Below, piece after piece: positions 56,616 through 64,000 of a stretch of DNA of 64,000 bases. The translations under genes were made by a program, and so were the position numbers. The DNA is taken from assembly GCA_024195585.1 (NCBI GenBank), contig SWBL01000123.1, forward strand, positions 62,001-126,000, in the 5' to 3' direction. The notes beneath the pieces are model-generated. The model saw nothing but the letters and a program-made list of their open reading frames with translations. It searched no databases and had not been told where the DNA came from. Source of the stretch: Aureobasidium sp. EXF-3400. Taxonomy: Eukaryota > Ascomycota > Dothideomycetes > Dothideales > Saccotheciaceae. Position 1 is the first letter of the stretch, and each line of letters begins with the position of its first letter.

Positions 56616-58278
56616 CTAGATCTCAACTGTTTTCATTTCTTCAGTGGCGTTCGACGAAGCACCGCCCTTTGTCTCTTCTTCCGACGATGGTGTGATGGCC
56701 GAGTCAGCCTTTTCCTTCTCATCCTTGCGATCTTGGTCGGCGAAACTCTCGACAGTGGGAGGAAGCGGCGAATCCATGCTCATCAAGTTGTCGTTGCTCT
56801 TGGATGTGTCGAGTACGGCATCGAGATTGTCGGTTTTGAGGGTGGGACCAGTTTCTTCAGCGACACGGGCAAGAGGGCTGCTCACGTGGCCGCGCGGGCT
56901 CTGGTTTGCAGGAGCCTTGCCGTTGCTAGAGAAGCGCTGAGGGCTGCGGCCACGGTCGCTACCAGTGGGAGAGGCGTAGGGAGAGAAACCGTTGAGACTG
57001 CTGAACTCGTTCTTGACGTTGCTGTTGATACGGAGGGGTTGTTGTGGGCGGGCACCCTTGGGAATGCGACGACCGTACTTTTGATCGGTGCGCCAGCGCA
57101 GGATGTCCATGTACGAAGGATCGACGTTTTGGTTCTTGAATTCGCGAAGGGTGAGCTCTCCAGTGTCCTCGTCGACGATGGCCTTGGGAGTGCTCAAGTC
57201 GTCGGCAACGCTGGCCAAGAAGGCGGACCACGAACGAGCGACAACATATTTGCAGTCATAGTCGCGACCAGCCAGAATAACCTGACCCCACTTTCCAGCG
57301 GGACCAGGGGCCAAGTCAATGCAAATGTTGTTACCGCCCCAATCTCTTGCAACGGGAATCCAACCGGGGTGGACGTATGCTTTTTGCACGGCATTTGGTG
57401 GGTGAGAGTCCTGTTTTGACATGAGCTCAGAACGCCAGCCAGCGCCCGAAGCGGGTTGAGGAGCGGAAGGTTGGGTAGATGAACCAGCGAAAGCCTTGTT
57501 AGGGATTTGAGGAGTAGCGAAGGGAGCAGATGAAGCACGGAGGTAGTCGTCACCAACACGAGCCCACTGTTTCCACTCCTGGACGATCTCCTCGCAGTCA
57601 AGCAACATGCAGCCAAAGAGGATACCAGTGGGTCTGCCACCACGCTCTTGGCCGTCGTGAATCATCAAGGACTCGCGCATCTCCATGGGCAGTGTGCAGT
57701 CAAGCTCGTGTTCGAGTTCGTTAACATCGTTCTGAGTACAGCCTTCACACAAGTTCTCGAACAATTCTTCGTGGTTGTGCTCAGCCCATTGGTCGATACG
57801 TCTCCACGAGTGACCGACAGGCGGCGGAGGAGGGAGACCTTCAGAGAAACTCTGCATTTGGATCTCGCCTTGGCCGACACCCTCGAGGTTCCCTGAGCTG
57901 GACTGGCGCTGCATTGTGGAGCGGAGACCAGGCGAGTAAGGACCGTTAGGCGACATGCGGCCATTGGCAGGCATAAAGTCATTGTCCTGAGCGTAGGGGT
58001 TGTTGAGGTCGGTGCGAGATTCAGCGGCGGTAGCGACCGAGGTCAGGGGAGCGTGCCGACTTTGAGCGAGGGGAGTGTGAGCGCCGGTACGGTAGGGCAT
58101 GTCGGGGGAGGCGTGTCGGTCATTGGACGTCATGGTGTGCCAAAAGGAGCGCCATGCTCCGGTGATGCTGCGAACAAGGAGTTAGCCAGTGCAGTCAGGG
58201 ACGTTTCGATGCGTGTGGTTGGCAAGGCTTCGGCAGCGAGCAAGAGACACGGGCAGACTGCGCTTACCCAGACGCCAT
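56616..58278 (-). CDS. knr4: KNR4/SMI1 homologue, cell-wall integrity regulator
   Basis: Two exons: 58278-58268 (only 11 nt) and 58167-56616; predicted 520 aa. The 100-nt intron joins MASG to ITGAWRSFWHTMTSNDRHAS, matching the tryptophan-containing start of the fungal family; starting at the exon-2 ATG (58133) would drop it. The SMI1/KNR4 domain spans about 120-345, with WRRIDQWAEHNHEELFENL, the IHDGQERGGRPTGILFG block and GWIPVARDWGGNNICIDLAP. The C-terminal ~150 residues are disordered. In yeast, Knr4 interacts with Slt2 and calcineurin signalling and coordinates cell-wall synthesis with growth. Confidence 0.92.
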
Positions 58279-59837
58279 AGTGGGCGGAGACAGAAGAGGT
58301 CAGTAGTCTTGTCGTCGTGGTTGCGCGCTGTGGCAGGCGGGTGGTTGCAAATCTTGGACAAGGCCGCGTGTATTTCTGGGGAGGGCGGTCGGGCAGGACG
58401 AGACTGGACGGCCGGCAGTGCGTTGTGTGGAGGGTGGATGATGAGAGAGTAGTTGGATGTTGGAGTCCAAGTCCAAGTTCAAGACGTGGATGTGGATGGA
58501 TCGAAAGCGGGAGAGCGAGATTGCGGTCAACAAGAAGCTCTTGCAAAAGGGGAACCGCGTGTCAACACAGACGACAAAACCGTCACAGAAGGAGCCGACT
58601 TCTGGAAGCAATGTCTCCCTGAAATCAACGGCTATAACTGTTTCCCGACTATCCTTTTGACAGATCTTGTTTCTTCAGAAAACTCTTGTTCTTGTTCTTG
58701 TTGATATGGAATTGTGGCTGGCTCCCTCTCAAATCACTGACTCCTGCCAATATCGAACAGGGTCTCTGGATGTTTGCGGCTTGCTGCTACGGACAAAACA
58801 ACATGCCGTCGTCCACTGCGACCTTTTGACAAGCTGCCTGCACCTCATGCTTACCCCGTACCACCCTAGCTGCCTTCTTATCTGCCTACAGTATGCGCAA
58901 TATAACCACCTATTGGCTTCTGCCAGCGACACCATTCAAGATTTTCACTATTTTGCACCTCCGAGCGAAACCCCTCCAGCAAGTCAAAGCGGAGACCCGT
59001 TGCCATCTCGCCGCAAAACTCAAACCGTCTTTGACCTGCAGGAGCCAAGCGCTTTGCTTGTGTTCCACTCTGCTTCCGGTGGCGATAAGGAGCTAAGAAA
59101 AGTAACAAATCCCATCACCACCCGTCACTCTGTACCTTTTATCAGACGTGTACTGCACCAATTGATTGCAACGGAGAAGGCCTTGATAAACACGTCGCAG
59201 CATTCACAGCCCCCATGCAACATCTTTTGCAGGAAACGTCCTGTCGATTCCCGGCCTGATTATCAAGCTGAAACAACTTCTTGCCAGCCATGACGCTCAT
59301 TGTGCATGCATTGGCGCATGCCAAAATTCCCGATTCGTTGCCACTGCTTGCGTCGTCCGTGTCATGTGGTCCGTTGTCGCAATGCCGGCCCTGATTTCAG
59401 GAACCCGACGACCTCGCAACAAGGCCGTCCATCAACGACGACATCAAGAATCACCTTTGTCTATCACGCTCAAATTCACGTCATCACTACATCTGGCCTT
59501 GTCGCACAACCTGTATGCACGCGTCTGACCATGTCTCAACCTCTCATCTGCCAGACTGCCTGACCATCCTGAACGCATCCAACATGCTGATTGTCCTCGG
59601 ATTTGATTGTCTGTATACCTGTCTCTAGACACACAATGCTTTCAATTGAGACTGTCGCTGCTCTACCAAAACGATGCTCCTGGTCTCAGGGTATTGGTGT
59701 CCTTGACCAGAGACACAAACGAGACAGCCAGGACAATGCAATGCCATCACCCTCTCCAGTCGATGGCAGATAAAGGTAGGTGAAGCATATCGTGACAGCC
59801 TTCAACCCAGTCTTGCATTTCTTGTTTCGTCTCTGTC
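58279..59837. other. Divergent intergenic region KNR4 / kinase
   Basis: About 1.56 kb. A 208-codon plus-strand frame (58667-59293) is the longest, but it has no recognisable domain and is not counted as a gene. Confidence 0.4.
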
Positions 59838-61460
59838 ATGGATCATCTTCCTTTTTCGAATGCTACTGGCGCCGGCGCCAGGCACAGACATCGTCCTAGC
59901 TGTAAGATGAATGGCGGACCAATTCCTTCTTGTCTATGTCCTCGATGTACCGCCAGAAATCTTGCTCATGATAGCAAGGTCTTTATCGAGACAACAGCCA
60001 AGCCTTTTCTCCAATTCTCATACTTTTCAATTATCTATTGGCATTTCCTAGAATGCATTGTAGCCGTCTCGGATTTTTTGCACAAAGGTAAGCAGATGTT
60101 TGCCAGTCATGCAGAGACATCGTGAGCTGATCTGGTCGCTGAAGTCCGACAAGCTTTCGCATCGACATGTCCACATACGTCCGATATTGACCGACTTCCT
60201 GCATCTTCGAACGAGGTCACTTTCGGACTCTCCATTCAACACCTTGTGGAGAATGTCTTCAAGGATCCCTCCTTTACACACTTCATCTTCCACAAGCTCT
60301 GGTTGTGCAACTGCAAAGATCTAAACGAGATAGCCAAACTCAGGCTTATGAATTTCCCTATGATTCACTATGAGGGTAACTACGGGGATTTCGACAGATT
60401 CAGGCCCATGGAACACGCCTTTGTGGTCAAGAAGACGTTGCCATCTGGTGGAGAAGCTTCTTCCTGTGTAGTCATGCAACACATCCACACAAAACGCCCT
60501 CGGAAACTTTACGTCTTCAAGACTGTCACACAAGACAAATCGCTCATCTCTCACCCCGAGCACGGTATCATTTCCAACGAAGCATATATTCTGCTTGGCA
60601 AGTTGAAAACTAATTTATACCCTCATCCTAACATTATACAGCTGTTCAATTGTGTTAGCTCAAATGCGATGGCAGGTATCCCGATTCACATATTGCAAAT
60701 AGAATATTGCGATGGCGGCGACCTTTGGAATCACAGCAACAGATGCATAAGTCGCGGTGCGAGGACTCCAAAATCACTGGCTAGTCATATATTTGTCTCG
60801 TTATCCGCAGCTCTGGCATACCTCCATCATGGTTTCATTCTCACCTCTTCCGGATTCCTCCGCCGCAAGTACCTTCCTGGTGCACGAAATCAGTGGCAGC
60901 CAATCCTTCACAATGACATCAAGCCAGAGAACATTATGCTTCGCTGGCCTGTGAAGCCTTCATCTCCCTCTGGAAACACATATCCAGATATCGTCCTTGC
61001 AGACTTTGGCGCTGCAGGTATCGAAACGTATATCAGAGGTCCCCGAGGCACATATACCTACTCCGCCCCCGAAGTCCGACAAGCCTTTGACAATTCTACC
61101 TCGCTGATACAACGTCTCCGCTCCGCAGGCGCAGATCGCGTCACCAGCAGTATTGTTCTGACCACCAAATCTGATGTTTGGAGTCTGGGTGCCGTTATGA
61201 AATTTCTGTTCTTTGACTTCGAGAAAGAGAGAGGTGGAAAAGAGTGGGAAAGCAAGGAGATGGAATTGAAGTGGGCGGATGCAGGACAAGTCTATGGAGA
61301 AAGGATGGGTTGGTGGGTCAGAAGGTGTTCGGGATACAGAGCATTGGGCAGACCTAGTGCGAGGACACTTTTGAGCGTGGCCGTTGCAGAAGTCAAGAAA
61401 GAGGATCACGCAGATGTTGGGCTTGGGGTGCAGATGTTACCCGAGTGGGTTTGGGAATGA
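59838..61460 (+). CDS. Divergent fungal protein kinase
   Basis: Two exons, 59838-60087 and 60145-61460; predicted 521 aa. Exon 1 (83 codons) is inferred: its GTAAGC donor at 60088 and the AAG acceptor at 60144 (with a CTGAT branch site) give an in-frame FLHK-VRQAF junction and avoid the stop just upstream of the long frame. The kinase domain shows the VAIK-type lysine in YVFK (about 206), a catalytic loop LHNDIKPEN (about 338; HND instead of HRD), DFG (about 369), and an activation segment ending in APE (about 390). The HRD arginine loss suggests activation-loop phosphorylation is not required. A Ser/Thr kinase of no clear subfamily. Confidence 0.75.
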
Positions 61461-62070
61461 GGTTTGGTAGGTTAGGCAGTCTGTGTACGATCATGACAAA
61501 TTTAGACCTATTGCACGAATAGCCAGCACGTGTCTCTCCTCCAGGGAAATCCAAACATGAGAAAGCCTTGACTGTATATCATCTTTCTGATCAATCTTGC
61601 ATGATAAACCACCTTCACTATTGAATTGCCTTTTGATTGTGTGTACTGCGTTGGACACACGTCAGTTTGCTGGTATCTTGGGGCCTGTTTGCTGCAGTTT
61701 GTCATATGTGTCGACTTTCAGCTTCTTTTCTTTTGCCAGCTCTTCATGTTCCGATGATCATGACTAGAGAAGCAGGCATACTGTGTTCTGTAGTAGTTGT
61801 CGTACTTGCCAGACTAGAAGGTCGGCTTGAATGGAACAAAAACATATTCGACCTTCGAGGGGTTACATTGCATACAAATACTCCAAGACATCAGCGGCTA
61901 TGGCATCTGCTGACAGCTTGCATCGAGTAAAAGAGCCGTGTTTTGACCTGCGAAGGTGCAAGTATAAGTATTGATCAACCTCTCGCACATCCTAGATTCC
62001 AATTTTCGTACTTGAACTCTCCAAAAACCATAGAAGCTTTTGACTACGTACCAGCCAACAAGTCAAAATA
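61461..62070. other. Intergenic
   Basis: About 610 bp between two plus-strand genes. Nothing beyond promoter space is seen. Confidence 0.4.
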
Positions 62071-63044
62071 ATGCAACTACTCATTCTCAGCTTTCTAGCC
62101 CTCCTCCTCAACCCAACCAACTCCTCGCCGTTGATCCCCCGTCAAGCGACCAACGGACCCCATCCTCCGACGATAATCTGGTCCTGCACAGGAAACACCG
62201 ACCCTACCCTCGACATTCCCTCCGTGTGTTCAAACATGTGCTACGGCGCTTACTGCCGCGGCTATGGCAGCAGTCTAATGTTCGATCCTTTTGCAACATC
62301 ACTCCCTCCAAACATCACTGCACTCCGAAAGGCAAATGCAGGGTGCTATTTTGGCGTCAGTGGACAGCCTGCAGATGAGCAGGATAGATGTCAGCAACAG
62401 GGAATGGCGTGTAATGTGTATCCGTATCTTACTGCGATCGAGTTTGCTGTGGATGTGGAGCAGGGAGGGCCGGTGAGTAGGTGTGTGGACAGTGGGGAAG
62501 ATGCTCGTAAGTTGATTTCCTGACTTTTCTCTTCTGCCAATCTGTTCTATTCCTCATGTTGCTGAAGATACGATGTCTAACGAAAGTGGTTCGAACAGGA
62601 CAAACCGCCATGCTTGATCTCTTCTACACCTCTACCGGTCCCTGGTCAAACGACCAAGGTCTAAACTCCACTGATTGGCCAGTGTTTTACCAACAAATCT
62701 TTGCCAATGCTGGAGAATTGCCTTATTGTTCTGGCCTTCCTTCTGACTGTGTCGCCGATGGCTCGGAGTTCGACCGTAATGGTTTTATTCTTACATACGA
62801 TCCTCTTCCCAGACAAAGCGAACAGAGAAGGTATAGGATGAGTGGAGGAGATAATGTCACGGTGATGCAGGAGATGGAGATTGGGAGAGAAGTCTTGTTG
62901 CCGAGGGTCAAAGACGGGAAGAAGTTTTTGGAGGTGATTGAGCAGCGCATTGGGGATAGGGAGAGTGTCTTGGATGAATTGCGGCAGTACCTTTATTTTG
63001 ACGTTGAGGTGATCGAGGAGGAGATCTTTGATGGTCATGTCTAG
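62071..63044 (+). CDS. Secreted protein with NucA/NucB-type nuclease-like domain
   Basis: Two exons, 62071-62506 and 62599-63044, with a 92-nt intron; predicted 293 aa. A signal peptide covers about residues 1-18. The mature part is Cys-rich (CSNMCYGAYCRGYG). It contains the layout of bacterial/fungal NucA/NucB deoxyribonucleases: an aromatic-rich block NVYPYLTAIEF, then GGPVSRCVDSGED, then Gln-Thr (about 118-147), the last across the intron. The classical CDEFPF acidic pair is replaced by CNVYPY, so activity is uncertain. The C-terminal half is acidic and helical. A secreted nuclease or an inactive relative fits best. Confidence 0.72.
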
Positions 63045-64000
63045 TCAGAATAAGGACTTGGGTGAATGGATTTCGCTTGTCAGTTGTGGTCAAAAATGGA
63101 TGTGAAGGGAACTTCAGTTGAGAACATGTATGTCATGCAGATGTTGAGAATGGTAGTTGGGCACGAAATATGCGCTCACCGCACAAACAAGCGAATTCAG
63201 CTTCGTGTTTTCACCGTCCTTCCCAAACGTGCTCGTATCAAACAACATCAAGCGGACAAATGTCATCAGACCAGCGGCCATGAGCAAATCCGTCTATCTA
63301 GGCAGGGTCGCAATCTGAGTGCTTGCGAATACTGACCGCTTTCGGTGGCACCTCTTCTCCTAGTATCAGACACGCGCGTTACCTCGTATCCTGATACATC
63401 AAGAGTATATCAACTATGTCGGTCTATACGAGTCCCTATCTCGCGACCAACAGGTGAAAAAGGTAGCTTGTTAAAGAGGAAAGGCCATCCGAACAATCTC
63501 TGATTTCTCCACCATCGACGCGCCCCATCACCAAGAACGAGCATTGCAAACTCAGCTCGGGTGACCAGGTTTCTCCCCTCAATGTGGTATTCACATTTCT
63601 GTGTTCGATGTGTACAAGAGAGTGTCTTACTCCAGTCATTCTCCAACTTGGCTGAAGCGCGAGGCGTCTTTGCTCGTGTTTCTCCTATTGAGCACCGAAT
63701 CCGGTAAGTATGTGGGATTGCCTTCTCAGACACCTATCCTAGCACAACATCAGGGAGAAACAACAACTACGTTCAACAGGTAGTCTTAATACAGTTCTGC
63801 TATTCGTAGCTTTTGACACCGCTGCGACAACAGCGAGCCAGTCTATTCGTCCTGTGTCAGCTTATTGAGGCCTGTTGGGATTATTGAGAAGGCAAAACAA
63901 CACGGTCAAGTATTCGTCCACTATGCCTTCCCTCCTAGTTCATTCTTTCATCTTCTTCAAAGAAACCCAATACGTTTTCTCTTACTCACGAGCTCCTTCT
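63045..64000. other. Terminal intergenic stretch
   Basis: About 950 bp to the window edge. A minus-strand frame (63733-63410) has a somewhat protein-like Trp/Arg-rich end but cannot be tied to a gene inside the window. Confidence 0.4.

Noticed and set aside
58667..59293. 208-codon plus-strand frame between KNR4 and the kinase gene
   Set aside because: No domain, low-complexity leader-like composition, and it lies in promoter space; length alone is not enough.
63410..63733. Minus-strand 107-codon frame with a Trp/Arg-rich end
   Set aside because: Could be an exon of a gene beyond the window, but no partner exon or domain supports it here.
1..64000. CRISPR array, rRNA operon or secondary-metabolite cluster
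   Set aside because: No regularly spaced direct repeats, no rRNA-like sequence, and no PKS/NRPS/terpene-type core gene.

Overview
The window is nuclear DNA from a filamentous ascomycete (Pezizomycotina). Spliceosomal introns are mostly 50-90 nt, with GTAAGT-type donors, CTAAC/CTGAC-like branch sites and CAG/TAG acceptors. There are no operons, and the gene content is typical of these fungi (KNR4/SMI1, GH16, lysophospholipase, DUF155, DUF3445, DUF4203, DUF7726, F-box-like families). A Dothideomycete-like origin is possible, but the sequence alone does not settle it. I rebuilt about 25 protein-coding genes on both strands; the exon junctions are my own readings of splice sites and reading frame.

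Layout. 1-4 kb: NOP2 rRNA methyltransferase (cut by the window edge), then the splicing factor CWC2 head-to-head with proteasome beta-2 (PUP1). 4-8 kb: a secreted GH16 enzyme and a conserved membrane protein. 9-16 kb: PI 4-kinase PIK1, a DUF155 (RMD1/SIF2) protein and an IAH1-like esterase, all on the minus strand. 16-22 kb: a CLC chloride channel/exchanger, a DUF3445 protein and PDCD5. 23-31 kb: a lysophospholipase, a RING-ZZ-ZZ-ZZ-SH3 protein, a mitochondrial BolA and a tandem DUF7726 protein. 30.7-38.0 kb: a gene-poor block of about 7.3 kb. 38-48 kb: a GAC1-like PP1 subunit, an EXPERA/EBP protein, a kinase-fold protein and a DUF4203 membrane protein. 49-64 kb: F-box-like proteins, a coiled-coil protein, KNR4/SMI1, a divergent protein kinase and a secreted NucA/NucB-like protein.

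Most genes are unrelated housekeeping functions: ribosome assembly, splicing, proteolysis, phosphoinositide signalling, glycogen/PP1 control and cell-wall integrity. Several are arranged as head-to-head pairs that share short promoters. I see no secondary-metabolite cluster, CRISPR array, rRNA gene or convincing complete tRNA.

The least expected structures are two short elements with matching inverted ends (4158-4380 and 30847-31059), which look like a small MITE-type family. Others are a degenerate repeat of about 30 bp after the RING gene, a hexad-spaced row of N-glycosylation sequons at the start of the DUF4203 protein, and very small coding exons in KNR4 and PIK1. None of this amounts to a proven new system. 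The DUF7726 protein, the RING-ZZ3-SH3 protein and the MITE-like family are the best candidates for follow-up.
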